DNA of 64,000 nucleotides from positions 434,001 through 498,000 of the forward strand of contig NZ_CP035807.1 in assembly GCF_008329945.1 (NCBI RefSeq). Reading direction: 5' to 3'. The stretch comes from Thiospirochaeta perfilievii. GTDB taxonomy: Bacteria; Spirochaetota; Spirochaetia; DSM-2461. The notes under the pieces were generated by a model. That model worked only from the letters and a program-made list of their open reading frames with translations, ran no database searches and was not told the DNA's origin. The position numbers were made by a program, and so were the translations under genes. Below are positions 8,901-18,116 of the stretch, piece after piece (positions within the stretch are counted from its first letter, which is position 1; each line of letters starts with the position of its first letter).

Positions 8901-9920
8901 CTATTTAAATACTAGACTAAAACTAGTATTTATCAATTTAAAATTCTCTTTCATTTCCTTAGGTAGATAAATTTTAGAATCCTTGGTTATATATATAACA
9001 TATACTCCGCCAATTTTTTTCGCTAATTCTAGACCACTATCTATATCCATCTGAAAAAATATAGTTGACAGAGCATCCCCATCAATCCCCTTATCTGTAA
9101 TAACTGTTACAGAAGATACATCAGTTACAGCTGGAAACCCACTAACTCTATTAATAATATGATGGTATCTCTTACCATCAACTTCAAAATATCTCTCGTA
9201 ATCACCACTTGAAATTATTGATTTATTTTTTAGCTCAATGGTACCTAGATAAGAGTTCCTATTATCAAAAGGATTTTGTATTCCCACAATAAAATCACTA
9301 CCATTTGGTTTATTACCAATTAACTTTACATTACCACCTAAATTAATTATGCCACTATCAACACCATTTTGCACTAAATATTCTGCAACAATATCTGCAG
9401 CATACCCCTTAGCAATACCTCCAAGGTCTATAGACATACCCTTATCCATGGATATGGAGTTTTGATCTATTTTGATATTTTTATAATTAACTAAAGGAAT
9501 TCTCTTATTAATATCCTTAATATCAGGAACTTCAAAACCACCACTTCCTATTTTCCATAATTTAACAAGTGGGCCTATAGAAATATCAAAGAGACCATTT
9601 GATAAGTCTCCATAATATAGTCCTTTTTTTATTACACTTAAAGTTGAATTTGTTAACTCTACTGGAGATATTCCAGCGTTTAAGTTTATTTGGGAGACAT
9701 CACTACTATCGATATTAACTGACATCTTCTTTTCTATATCTAACAATATATCAAATGATCCATCTAATAATTCTCTACTATTATCCGCCCAAATATTAAT
9801 TGTTACAAATGTACCTAAAATAAACTTTGTATCACTTACAGGCTTATTGTTAACATCTTTTTTTTCACAACCAAGGAGTAAAAAAATGGTTATAAATGTA
9901 TATATCTTAATTAATCTCAT
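8901..9920 (-). CDS. apbE: FAD:protein FMN transferase, lipoprotein
   Basis: This 339-residue ApbE-family protein attaches FMN covalently to threonines of exported redox proteins. A lipoprotein signal ends LLLGC (Cys18), placing it outside the inner membrane. Family motifs are DIEKKMS near residue 60, IDLGGIAKGYA (about 164-174), INLGGNV (about 192) and GIDGDALSTIFF (278-289), whose Asp282 and Thr286 match the metal-binding pair of ApbE. The usual HIxDPxTG reads HHIINRVSG (253-261), so the aspartate is Asn and the proline Arg. This is an unusual variant. It is the first gene of the five-gene operon and has a strong promoter upstream. Confidence 0.9.
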   Translation of the reverse strand: MRLIKIYTFITIFLLLGCEKKDVNNKPVSDTKFILGTFVTINIWADNSRELLDGSFDILLDIEKKMSVNIDSSDVSQINLNAGISPVELTNSTLSVIKKGLYYGDLSNGLFDISIGPLVKLWKIGSGGFEVPDIKDINKRIPLVNYKNIKIDQNSISMDKGMSIDLGGIAKGYAADIVAEYLVQNGVDSGIINLGGNVKLIGNKPNGSDFIVGIQNPFDNRNSYLGTIELKNKSIISSGDYERYFEVDGKRYHHIINRVSGFPAVTDVSSVTVITDKGIDGDALSTIFFQMDIDSGLELAKKIGGVYVIYITKDSKIYLPKEMKENFKLINTSFSLVFK

Positions 9921-9944
9921 CGACTACCTAAATCCTACCCAAGG

Positions 9945-9973
9945 AGTATACTATGTTAAGAATCTATTGTCAC
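9945..9973 (-). promoter_or_regulatory. Sigma-70-type promoter of the electron-transfer operon
   Basis: On the minus strand GTGACA (9968-9973) and TATACT (9945-9950) are separated by exactly 17 bases, each one base from consensus. The minus-10 ends 24 bases before the apbE start. It is the best-looking promoter in this part of the window and would drive all five genes to 4525. Confidence 0.65.
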
Positions 9974-10000
9974 TATATATTCTGTCTTTTGAATAAAATA

Positions 10001-11125
10001 TTATCTATCTAGATAGGATATTCTACTAAGCAATCCAGGTTTATTAAGAGTGACCCTATTTCGACCTAGCTCCTTTGATCGGTATAGTGCCTCATCAGCC
10101 TTATTTATTAAATAACTAACATCATGATTTGTTGCCCAATTAAAAACTGTTACCCCAATGCTTATTGTTACTTTCAAGTCATTCTCTTCGTAAGATATAG
10201 ATAAGTCCTGGATAGATTTACGAATTCTTTCTGCAATTATAGTTGCTTCTACGCTTTTAGTCTCTGGCAGAAGAACAGTAAACTCCTCCCCCCCAAACCG
10301 AGAAATGACATCTTCCTCTCTTAAAACCTCTTTTAACTTATTTGCAATAGCACAAATAACTACATCTCCAGCTATATGGCCGTAGGTATCATTAAAGTTT
10401 TTAAATTTATCAATATCCATCATCATAAGCGTAAAACACTCACTTCTTCTTTTTGCTCTAGCAATCTCTTCATTAACTCTTCGAATGAAAAATGTATGAT
10501 TATATAAACCTGTTTTTAAATCTTTTACAGAGTGCTCATAATGAATATTATTTTGTATTCCTATTGAGATAAATTTCATCAATCGATCAATATATGAAAC
10601 CTCTTCGTTAGTGTAATCTTCATCTAAAATTTTAGGCCCAAACAATACTAATCCATATAGTCCTGAGTGACCAATTATTGGAATAATAATCTCGGTATTA
10701 ATCTTCTTAAAACATTTTACTAGTGTAGAATCCTTAATTTCGGACTCAAAAATATAATAACTAATTGTTGAGTTATGATTTTTGAAAAACTCTTCAAAGG
10801 GTTCTAAGCTTTTAAGCTCAATATCCATAGTAACTTTTTTTAAGTTTTTAAAATAAAGAACTTTTAATTTATTATTAATGATTTCTTGATTAATAATTAT
10901 AACAAGATCAGAGGGTATAAATTTTGATGAAAGGCACTCTATTAAATAGTCTACTAACTCTGTAATAGATTTTTTTGTTGATATTGTATATGCATCTTCA
11001 ATTAAGTTTTCTAACTCTTTATTCTCAATTTTCTGTTTTTGAATATAGTCAAAGATCCCTATATCATTTAATAAACTATAATTTTTAATATATAAAGGAT
11101 TAAGTGATATATCTTCAAACTCCAT
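10001..11125 (-). CDS. Diguanylate cyclase (GGDEF) with N-terminal GAF-like domain
   Basis: This 374-residue soluble protein has an N-terminal half (about 20-200) of GAF-like sensor sequence without membrane helices. A GGDEF domain follows from about 205, beginning DLKTGLYNHTFF. The active site is RFGGEEF, which is catalytically competent. The DIDKFKNFNDTYGH segment, typical of GTP and metal binding, is present. No RxxD inhibitory site is seen just before the active site. It would make cyclic di-GMP, and two PilZ-type receptors lie elsewhere in the window. The ATG follows a TATAAT box by 8 bases with no ribosome site. Confidence 0.93.
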   Translation of the reverse strand: MEFEDISLNPLYIKNYSLLNDIGIFDYIQKQKIENKELENLIEDAYTISTKKSITELVDYLIECLSSKFIPSDLVIIINQEIINNKLKVLYFKNLKKVTMDIELKSLEPFEEFFKNHNSTISYYIFESEIKDSTLVKCFKKINTEIIIPIIGHSGLYGLVLFGPKILDEDYTNEEVSYIDRLMKFISIGIQNNIHYEHSVKDLKTGLYNHTFFIRRVNEEIARAKRRSECFTLMMMDIDKFKNFNDTYGHIAGDVVICAIANKLKEVLREEDVISRFGGEEFTVLLPETKSVEATIIAERIRKSIQDLSISYEENDLKVTISIGVTVFNWATNHDVSYLINKADEALYRSKELGRNRVTLNKPGLLSRISYLDR

Positions 11126-11133
11126 AAAGAGAG

Positions 11134-11139
11134 ATTATA
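11134..11139 (-). promoter_or_regulatory. TATAAT box 8 bases before the GGDEF start (leaderless promoter candidate)
   Basis: A perfect TATAAT on the minus strand ends 8 bases before the ATG at 11125. The spacer CTCTCTTT has no Shine-Dalgarno character. A transcript starting at the expected distance would begin at the start codon. Confidence 0.45.
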
Positions 11140-11167
11140 CCATAATTAACTTTTTTTAAATAGAAAT

Positions 11168-11362
11168 TTACTCAATAATCTCCTGAACTCGACCAATTAT
11201 ACCAGATTCTAATCTAACTTTTATCCCATGGGGGTGAAAACTTGATTTAGTTAACAGATCTTTTACAATACCATTAGTTAAAATACCACTTCGTTGATTA
11301 CTCTTTTCTACAATATTTACCTCTATACCAGGCTTTATATCTTCTCTATTTTGTCCATTCAT
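11168..11362 (-). CDS. YwbE family small protein
   Basis: This 64-residue protein matches the YwbE family: it starts MNGQNREDIKPG, then has a central HPHGIKVRLESG and ends GRVQEIIE. It is a small predicted beta-rich protein with an SH3-like appearance. Its function is unknown; the family is widely conserved. A GTG four codons earlier is possible, but it lies inside the AAGGTGG ribosome site, so the ATG at 11362 is the better start. Confidence 0.85.
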   Translation of the reverse strand: MNGQNREDIKPGIEVNIVEKSNQRSGILTNGIVKDLLTKSSFHPHGIKVRLESGIIGRVQEIIE

Positions 11363-11396
11363 TATTTTAACCACCTTTTAATTTTTTTAAGAAAGA

Positions 11397-12461
11397 CTAT
11401 TTAGGAATTAAAACAAATTTCCCAAAATGCTTTCTAAGAGAGAGCTCTTTTTGTGCCTTAGCAATATCCTCTAAGGGATAAGTTCCAGCTATATGTGGGT
11501 GTATTAACCCTTTTTCAATATATTGTATTAACCTGGGAAAACTATCTTCATCCCACGCAGTACATCCATAAAGTGTAATATCCTTTAAATATATCTGTCT
11601 TAAGTCAATATCTACAATTGGTCCTGCTATAGCTCCTGAGGTGACAACTCTTCCACCTGGACGTATAAGGGATATAAGTTTTGAAAAGTTATCTCCTGCA
11701 ACATTATCCACTAGCAGATCAATACTCTTCTCACCAATTTTTTCAACTAAATTTTCAGACCTATCCAGTACAATATCAGCCCCAGCATTTTTAAGAACTT
11801 CCATTTTTGACTTTGAAGTTATTGCTATAACTTTTGCTTTACGTATCTTTGCTAATTCTACTGTAGCAGAACCTATACCCCCTGAAGCTCCTGTAATACA
11901 TACAGTCTCACCTTCCTTTAATTTAGCTCTGCCTAACATGTTCTCCGCAGTACCATAGGCACATGGGATAGCTCCTAACTCTACATCTGTTAAACTACTA
12001 TTAATTGGGAAAACCTCTTTTTTGGGAACAACCACATACTGGGCAAATGCACCATTAAAATCTGAGCCCATCCATATATGGTCCTTAGATTCAAATCCAG
12101 AAGTTCTCATTGATGGTCTAATTAAAACCTTCTTTCCAATAAGCGAGCTACTATCATTTTCATCTATAACAACTAAGCCATAACAATCAGTTCCCTGAAT
12201 AAAAGGAAATGGAGTTTTCTCCCCCCAGCCACCATCGGTAACACTACTCTCTCCAGTAGTACTATTTGTACCTTTATTAACAGAGGATGAATACCAGCCT
12301 AAACGGGTATTAATTTCAGTATTGTTAACTCCACAAGCTAATACTTTAATTAAAACCTCCCCCTTTTTAGGTTTAGGGGTTGGAACTTGACAATAATCTA
12401 ATTTATCATATCCTCCTACTCCAAGAGTTACCACTGCAAACATTTTATCTGGGATTATCAT
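11397..12461 (-). CDS. Zinc-independent MDR-family alcohol dehydrogenase / quinone oxidoreductase
   Basis: This 354-residue medium-chain dehydrogenase/reductase has a GroES-like N-terminal half (about 25-150) and an NAD(P)-binding Rossmann half with ITGASGGIGSATVELAK at about 188-204. The catalytic-zinc ligands of true alcohol dehydrogenases are not evident, so quinone-oxidoreductase-type reduction of carbonyls is more likely. There is an unusual insertion of about 25 residues rich in Ser, Thr and Gly after residue 55. The gene stands alone. A TATACT box lies 11 bases before its ATG, with no ribosome site. Confidence 0.85.
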   Translation of the reverse strand: MIIPDKMFAVVTLGVGGYDKLDYCQVPTPKPKKGEVLIKVLACGVNNTEINTRLGWYSSSVNKGTNSTTGESSVTDGGWGEKTPFPFIQGTDCYGLVVIDENDSSSLIGKKVLIRPSMRTSGFESKDHIWMGSDFNGAFAQYVVVPKKEVFPINSSLTDVELGAIPCAYGTAENMLGRAKLKEGETVCITGASGGIGSATVELAKIRKAKVIAITSKSKMEVLKNAGADIVLDRSENLVEKIGEKSIDLLVDNVAGDNFSKLISLIRPGGRVVTSGAIAGPIVDIDLRQIYLKDITLYGCTAWDEDSFPRLIQYIEKGLIHPHIAGTYPLEDIAKAQKELSLRKHFGKFVLIPK

Positions 12462-12472
12462 AACTTAATAAT

Positions 12473-12478
12473 AGTATA
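12473..12478 (-). promoter_or_regulatory. TATACT box before the MDR dehydrogenase start
   Basis: TATACT on the minus strand ends 11 bases before the ATG at 12461. No purine-rich ribosome site lies between, so the mRNA leader would be only a few bases. Confidence 0.35.
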
Positions 12479-12546
12479 GTTTAGCATCCTATAACAAGAT
12501 GTGAACTAAACAAGACTAATAAGAGTTTAGACAAATTGATATAATA

Positions 12547-12770
12547 ATGATTCAGGGAAAGGATAAATCACTAACAACATATTTTGTTGAGTAATGGCTT
12601 AAGTAATGTTTAAACTAGGGAATTGGCATTTTGCTAATAATTACTTTAAAGATTGTCAGAAACTTCTTGTTAGTGATAAAATTGTTAATATATATTTAGA
12701 GCGCTGTAGGAACTACCTTTATAAACCACCAATAAATTGGACAGGAGCTATAACTTTAGACTTTAAATAG
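12547..12770 (+). pseudogene. Remnant of the C-terminal end of a class III adenylate/guanylate cyclase
   Basis: Two short frames in this 345-base gap read like the tail of a cyclase. The first (12547-12594) gives GKDKSLTTYFVE, the family's KGK...PVxxYEV end of the catalytic domain. The second (12606-12770, 54 codons) gives a TPR-like stretch with FKLGNWHFANNYFKDCQ and then IYLERCRNYLYKPP and NWTGAITLDFK, as at the C-terminus of many bacterial cyclases. They are in different frames and no upstream catalytic domain is present. Nothing else is seen in this gap apart from the ribosome site for the next gene. Confidence 0.55.
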
Positions 12771-12806
12771 TATAATGTTAAATCAATTACAATTTAGAAG
12801 GTAGAT

Positions 12807-13718
12807 ATGAAACAGAGTAAAACAGTATTAATTTACATATTAATTATTTTAACTTTCCCAATATTTGGACAATCCTTTAAAGGTGGGGGGCGTAATAACT
12901 CAGGGGGCTTATTTACTGTGGCAACACCAGGTAAAGCTGGTAGAGTTGTAACTGTAGGTGGTAGATTATCTCCAGTTTTAAAAATAAATCATACAGTTCC
13001 AGTATCTGGTTATATTGAAACTCTACTTGTAAAGGTTGGGGATAGAGTAAAAGAGGGTCAGCCCCTAATTAAAATTACTAGAAATGTAGCTGGAGAAACA
13101 TTCCTTCCTGTTTTTATTGAGTCTAGAATTAGTGGCATTGTTTCAGAGATAAATGTATTAAAAAAACAGGAGGTTAATAGTGGAACATCTGCTATTACAA
13201 TCATTGATAACTCTAGTTTTCTACTGGTTACTAGTTTAAGTGATAGGGACAGCCAAAGTATAAGATATTTAGGAAACATGCCTGTAGTTGGTGTTAATAC
13301 CGAGGAGAAATACTTTAATGGAAGGATTTTATATGTCTCCCAAGAGCCAGACTACAATACAGGGCTTTTTACACTAAATATACAGTTCCCTTATCAAAAA
13401 GGGTTATTTCTTGGTATGGTTCTGTTTGTTGATATAGAAGTACAAAAATCTGAAGGCATCTCTGTTCCCAATAGTGCCATATTTAAAGAAAATGGAAAAA
13501 ATTACCTATGGAAATTAGGCAAGGATAATAAATTAATTTTATCAGAAATAGTTGTAGATAAAGTGACAACTACAACAGTAATTATACAATCGGGACTATC
13601 TATTGGAGAGAGATATATTAATAATATTAGCGGTAACGAAAAGGAAGATATGGACCCAAAGGATCTTATTAAGGCTAATCTAGAAAATAACACTTCCAGG
13701 GTAAAAACTGATGCTTAA
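12807..13718 (+). CDS. RND efflux periplasmic adaptor (membrane fusion protein)
   Basis: This 303-residue protein has a signal sequence (about 1-22). The lipoyl/barrel-sandwich half-motif PVSGYIETLLVKVGDRVKEG is at about 70-90 and its partner ESRISGIVSEINVLKK at about 110. A beta-barrel and membrane-proximal region follow (about 140-290). No long coiled-coil hairpin separates the lipoyl halves, which makes it shorter than typical AcrA (about 390). It would bridge the RND pump and the TolC-like protein. Its end overlaps the pump gene by 8 bases. An AGAAGGTAG ribosome site precedes the ATG. Confidence 0.9.
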   Translation: MKQSKTVLIYILIILTFPIFGQSFKGGGRNNSGGLFTVATPGKAGRVVTVGGRLSPVLKINHTVPVSGYIETLLVKVGDRVKEGQPLIKITRNVAGETFLPVFIESRISGIVSEINVLKKQEVNSGTSAITIIDNSSFLLVTSLSDRDSQSIRYLGNMPVVGVNTEEKYFNGRILYVSQEPDYNTGLFTLNIQFPYQKGLFLGMVLFVDIEVQKSEGISVPNSAIFKENGKNYLWKLGKDNKLILSEIVVDKVTTTTVIIQSGLSIGERYINNISGNEKEDMDPKDLIKANLENNTSRVKTDA

Positions 13719-16700
13719 CTATATTTTAAAAAAGTCTACTGGCATCTTTTTAATTACAATAGTACTTCTACTCTTTGGTATTTATACAGTTTTAAGACTT
13801 CCTGTAATGATGTATCCACAAACAAGACGACCCCAAGTTCAGATAGATTTAAGACACTCGGGTATATCTGCTGTTGATTTTCAGGAACAGTATGCAGGAC
13901 AGATAGAGTCAAGGCTACTATCTATAAAAAATGTAGGTCTAATTGAAACTACATACTCTACTGACTCAAGTAGAATTAACCTAACATTTGATTGGAATAT
14001 TAAAAGTGATGATGCTCGGGTTTCTGTAGAAAATACAATGATAACTATTAACTCCTCGCTACCAAGTGAAATTAGAGACTCCTACAGTGTTAGATTTAGG
14101 GATGGAGAGAATGCAGGATATCTTGTTATAGGTATAACATCGGCTAGTATGCAATCAGAAGAGTTATATCAAATATTAAAAAATAATATTGAATCAAAGC
14201 TTAATCAATTACAGGATTTAGATGAAATTGGATTTTATAATACCCAAAGATTAATTGTAGATGTCTCCTTAGATCAAAAAAAGATGTTATCCTATGGTAT
14301 TACAATTATAGATGTTAACAACGCTCTCCAATCTGGTTTTTTACCCCAACCCCTAGGTTCTCTAAATACTTCCACAGGTAGACTTAGCCTACGTTTAGAA
14401 AGAAATGGAAGAGGTTTAAGGGATTTACCAAGAATTGAGGTTAAAAAAGTAGGAGATTCTAGCATCACTCTAGATGATATTGCGACACTAAATATAGAAT
14501 ATACCCTACCCTCTAGGGTTTTTCTTGTAGATGAAAAACCTGCTGTTCAACTAACAGCTACCCCTGTTGAAGGTGGTAATATAAATTATATGACTAAAGA
14601 GATTGTGGCTATAATGGAAGAGGCTAGAGTAAGTGGTATAATTCCTAGTGACTCAGAATTCTCACTCTACCTTGACCCGGCAAAATACATTAGTAAATCA
14701 ATTAAAAACGTAATTCAGGCTGCTCTAATTGGTGGATTATTAGCAATTATTATAGTTTTTTTAATTTTAGGAGAGTGGAAAAATACATTTTTAATTGCAG
14801 CCTCTCTCCCTGTAACAATAATTTTAAACTTTATTTTAATGGATCTATTTAATGTATCTATAAACTTAATTTCCCTAGGAGGGTTAGCCCTTGCTGTGGG
14901 AATGATTGTTGATTCAACTATTGTTGTTATGGAAAATATACATAGGCATAGAACAGATTCTGGAAATATAAACGCTCCCCTAAAACAAATTATAGTTGAA
15001 TCCGTGGCACAGGTTAGATCCCCTGTTATCGCTTCAACCCTAACTTCAGTTCTTGTTTTTTTACCTATATCTTTTACAGCTCCATTAACAAATGCAATTT
15101 TAGGGGATCAGGCAAGAACTGTTGTTTTTTGTCTATTAGTGTCCCTTGTTGTTTCTTTAACAATTGTGCCCTTAACGTCCTACCATCTTTTTCGATTTCA
15201 TGTAAATAAAAGAAAAAAGATAGGAACTATTCAGATTCATATTGAGGCTGTAATAAATATAATAATTAAAATCTATAATAAGAGTTTAAAATGGATTTTA
15301 GATAAGAAGATACGGGCTTTTTCCTTTTTAATACTAGCTTTTACAGCCTTAGCTATCTCAGTTTTAATGGTATTACCACAAATTCCAAAGGAGATTATTT
15401 CTACACCTACATCTGATAGAGTAGTACTATTTTTTAGAAATTCAACAATTAGTGATACTGAAGAGTTAATGATAGATATACTACCGGAGATGAATAGTAA
15501 AATAGAGGAGTTACTCGGTGATCGCTTAGTAAATAAATATACAAATCTTTCAGGTCGTTTTAATCAGACATTTCTAGATTTAAGAAGTTCTGATGATACA
15601 GAAGATGTTATTACACTACTTCAGAGGGAGTTTATATCTAAAGGAGATTGGTATTACAGTATAATACCATGGGACCCAGCAGCCCTACCCCTTCCTAAAA
15701 GTTACGACTTTCAGATGAGTATATATGGCTCTGATCCTGGGAAAAAGGTAGAATTACTTGTAGCAATACAAGAGCTTCTAGAAAAAGAAGAACTCTATTC
15801 ATGGGTTTTTACCCGTCCTTCATCTTCTGCTATAGAGCAATTAAATATGACGCCACGGGAAGAGAGTATAAATAGGCTGTCTCCATGGTCAGAATCAAGC
15901 CTAATATCCCTTATTAGAAGAGTATTAACAGGAACTTCTTCAATAACTCTAAATGATGGTATAAATGACGTTAATGTTTCAGCCGACTACCCAAAGGAAG
16001 ATTTAGATTCAAGGGAAAAAATTGAAGATTTTCTAATACCCTATAAGCAGAGTTTTATCCCTTTAAAACACTTCTTTAACTTTAGTACCAGTAAAGGGGT
16101 GTCCCAAATTTATAGTCAAAATGGAGAACCTGCATATCAGATATATGGTTCAGCAGGATTTAGAATTAGCGATGCAGAAAGAGTAGAAATTCAAAATAAG
16201 ACAGAGAGCTACTTAAAAGAAGTCTTAACCCTTCCAGATGGGTATAGTTATAGTTTTGATAACCCTAGAATGGAGATGGATAAGTCAATAAAATCCCTCT
16301 TTTTTGCTCTTTTAATATCAATTATTTTAATCTATATTCTTTTAGCCTTTCAATTTAACTCATTATGGGTCCCGATTATAATTCTTGTTACTATTCCTCT
16401 TGGATTTATAGGTGTTATAATCTCTTTAAGAGTATTTAATTCAACACTTAATCTAAACTCTCTACTTGGCACAATTCTTTTAGGAGGGATTGTTGTTAAT
16501 AATGCTATTATGATGATAGATTTTTATAAAGAGACAAGGGATGATTATATAGATTACAAAACAGCCCTTATTTCAACTGCTACAATACGTTTTAAACCAA
16601 TATTAATAACAACTTTAACAACAATATTTGGTATGTTACCTATTGCGATAGGCCTAGGAGAGGGTTCTAATATTCTTCAGCCCTTGGGAATTGCTGTATC

Positions 16701-16815
16701 TGGGGGATTAATTGTTTCTACTTTTTTAACTATTTATGCAATACCTTCTATAATAGTTTTAACCCATAGCAGTAAGTCTAAAAACCAAAACAGTGGAAAA
16801 GGAGTAAACTTTTGA
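13711..16815 (+). CDS. RND family efflux transporter permease
   Basis: This 1034-residue inner-membrane pump shows the usual two-fold repeat. TM1 is at residues 7-27, a first large periplasmic loop (about 35-330) follows, then six helices, then TM7 near 545, a second loop (about 565-850) and the last helices. The TM4 proton-relay motif GLALAVGMIVDSTIVVMENI has the family Asp. GGIVVNNAIMMIDF is the repeat equivalent in TM10. It is probably drug, lipid or other amphiphile export driven by proton motive force. It is the middle gene of an MFP-RND-OMP operon. Confidence 0.95.
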   Translation: MLNYILKKSTGIFLITIVLLLFGIYTVLRLPVMMYPQTRRPQVQIDLRHSGISAVDFQEQYAGQIESRLLSIKNVGLIETTYSTDSSRINLTFDWNIKSDDARVSVENTMITINSSLPSEIRDSYSVRFRDGENAGYLVIGITSASMQSEELYQILKNNIESKLNQLQDLDEIGFYNTQRLIVDVSLDQKKMLSYGITIIDVNNALQSGFLPQPLGSLNTSTGRLSLRLERNGRGLRDLPRIEVKKVGDSSITLDDIATLNIEYTLPSRVFLVDEKPAVQLTATPVEGGNINYMTKEIVAIMEEARVSGIIPSDSEFSLYLDPAKYISKSIKNVIQAALIGGLLAIIIVFLILGEWKNTFLIAASLPVTIILNFILMDLFNVSINLISLGGLALAVGMIVDSTIVVMENIHRHRTDSGNINAPLKQIIVESVAQVRSPVIASTLTSVLVFLPISFTAPLTNAILGDQARTVVFCLLVSLVVSLTIVPLTSYHLFRFHVNKRKKIGTIQIHIEAVINIIIKIYNKSLKWILDKKIRAFSFLILAFTALAISVLMVLPQIPKEIISTPTSDRVVLFFRNSTISDTEELMIDILPEMNSKIEELLGDRLVNKYTNLSGRFNQTFLDLRSSDDTEDVITLLQREFISKGDWYYSIIPWDPAALPLPKSYDFQMSIYGSDPGKKVELLVAIQELLEKEELYSWVFTRPSSSAIEQLNMTPREESINRLSPWSESSLISLIRRVLTGTSSITLNDGINDVNVSADYPKEDLDSREKIEDFLIPYKQSFIPLKHFFNFSTSKGVSQIYSQNGEPAYQIYGSAGFRISDAERVEIQNKTESYLKEVLTLPDGYSYSFDNPRMEMDKSIKSLFFALLISIILIYILLAFQFNSLWVPIIILVTIPLGFIGVIISLRVFNSTLNLNSLLGTILLGGIVVNNAIMMIDFYKETRDDYIDYKTALISTATIRFKPILITTLTTIFGMLPIAIGLGEGSNILQPLGIAVSGGLIVSTFLTIYAIPSIIVLTHSSKSKNQNSGKGVNF

Positions 16816-18116
16816 AAAGATTTTTTGTAACAATAATTTATATTTTACTATTTATCCATTCAATCCCCTTAATTTCTCAAGCTATGAATATAGATGAGGC
16901 ATGGATTAAAATGGAAGAGAATAACCCTACACTACTTAGTCTACTAATAGATGAGGAAGCAGCTTTAAGGGAGATAAAAAGTAGAGAGTATCTTATCCCA
17001 AGTATAGGTATTTCAAGTAATATTTCTAGAACCTCACCGTTAATTAGTGGTTTAACCAATTCTGATAATATTGGAGCTGAGGCAGATAACTGGTCATTAA
17101 GAGGTGGTATAGATCTACGTTTAAACTTAAACAAAACAGTAAAATTAGAAGATAGAATAAAAAGTATAGAGTATAATATTCTTCTCCTAGAAAAGCAGAT
17201 AAAAATTAGGGATCTAAGAGGAAGCCTAAAGAGATTATATTATCAGATTTCCGCAGGTGAGCAGAGTATTAAACTTCAAGAGAGGATTTTAGGTCTATCC
17301 CAAAGTCGGTATAAACAGATAGAGGATCTATATAATAAGGGCTTAAGATCAGAATTTGAACTTTTAAGCTCGCAAATATCAGTTGCTAGGGACAAACCAG
17401 CACTCAAAAAGGCCCAAATAGACCAAGATAAAAGACTAATTCAATTTAGGCAATTAATTGGGGTGGAACCAGAACTTAAAATAACCCTAGTTTTCCCAGA
17501 AGATTATTACAATAGTATAAATTTAGAACCCAATAATATTAATCTAAGTCGAAATGAAGAGTTAAAAATTTCCCTTTTACAATTAGAAAAAACAAAAATA
17601 AATAAAGAAATAATTATTAAAAACCAAAGAACACCTTCCCTTGGTTTTAATCTTGGTTGGTCAACAGGTTTTAATCCACTCTTTAATAAAGAGACCTGGA
17701 GTAGTGAAGATTGGAGGGACAGTTTAGGACTAGGAGTATCATTTGCTCTCCCTTTAGACCCATTCTTAAGGGGATCTAAAGGAGAGTTAGAGAGATTAAA
17801 AATTGATGATAATATTAAAAAGCTTGAAATTAACCTTGAGGATTCTAAAAGAAAATTGTTTGATAATGTACTCTCTTTACTCCTTGATTTAGATCTTAGT
17901 AATTCAAATATAGAAGTAAACAAACTAAATATCAAACTCCAGGAAAATAATTTTGTAAAGGTTCAAAAAAACTATGAGAACGGGAGGACATCTCTACAGG
18001 ATCTAGATAGTACAAGACAGGAACTACAAAAAGTTCTTATATCCCTTGAAAATGAAAAGCTAAATAGGAACCTAATATTTATCGAACTCGAAAAAATATT
18101 AGGAACTACATTTTAA
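16812..18116 (+). CDS. TolC-like outer membrane efflux protein
   Basis: This 434-residue protein has a signal peptide (about 1-24) and two long alpha-helical repeat regions, for instance LEDRIKSIEYNILLLEKQIK and the second repeat around LERLKIDDNIKKLEINLEDS. Beta segments resembling the outer-membrane barrel, such as LGFNLGWSTGFNP, lie between them. It starts with TTG, overlapping the pump's stop as TTGA, which suggests coupling. It supplies the outer-membrane duct of this RND system. It ends one base before the stop of the convergent chemoreceptor gene. Confidence 0.88.
   Translation: MKRFFVTIIYILLFIHSIPLISQAMNIDEAWIKMEENNPTLLSLLIDEEAALREIKSREYLIPSIGISSNISRTSPLISGLTNSDNIGAEADNWSLRGGIDLRLNLNKTVKLEDRIKSIEYNILLLEKQIKIRDLRGSLKRLYYQISAGEQSIKLQERILGLSQSRYKQIEDLYNKGLRSEFELLSSQISVARDKPALKKAQIDQDKRLIQFRQLIGVEPELKITLVFPEDYYNSINLEPNNINLSRNEELKISLLQLEKTKINKEIIIKNQRTPSLGFNLGWSTGFNPLFNKETWSSEDWRDSLGLGVSFALPLDPFLRGSKGELERLKIDDNIKKLEINLEDSKRKLFDNVLSLLLDLDLSNSNIEVNKLNIKLQENNFVKVQKNYENGRTSLQDLDSTRQELQKVLISLENEKLNRNLIFIELEKILGTTF

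Noticed and set aside
17507-17935. 142-codon minus-strand frame inside the TolC-like gene
   Set aside because: Antisense to a supported gene, no family resemblance and no start signal.
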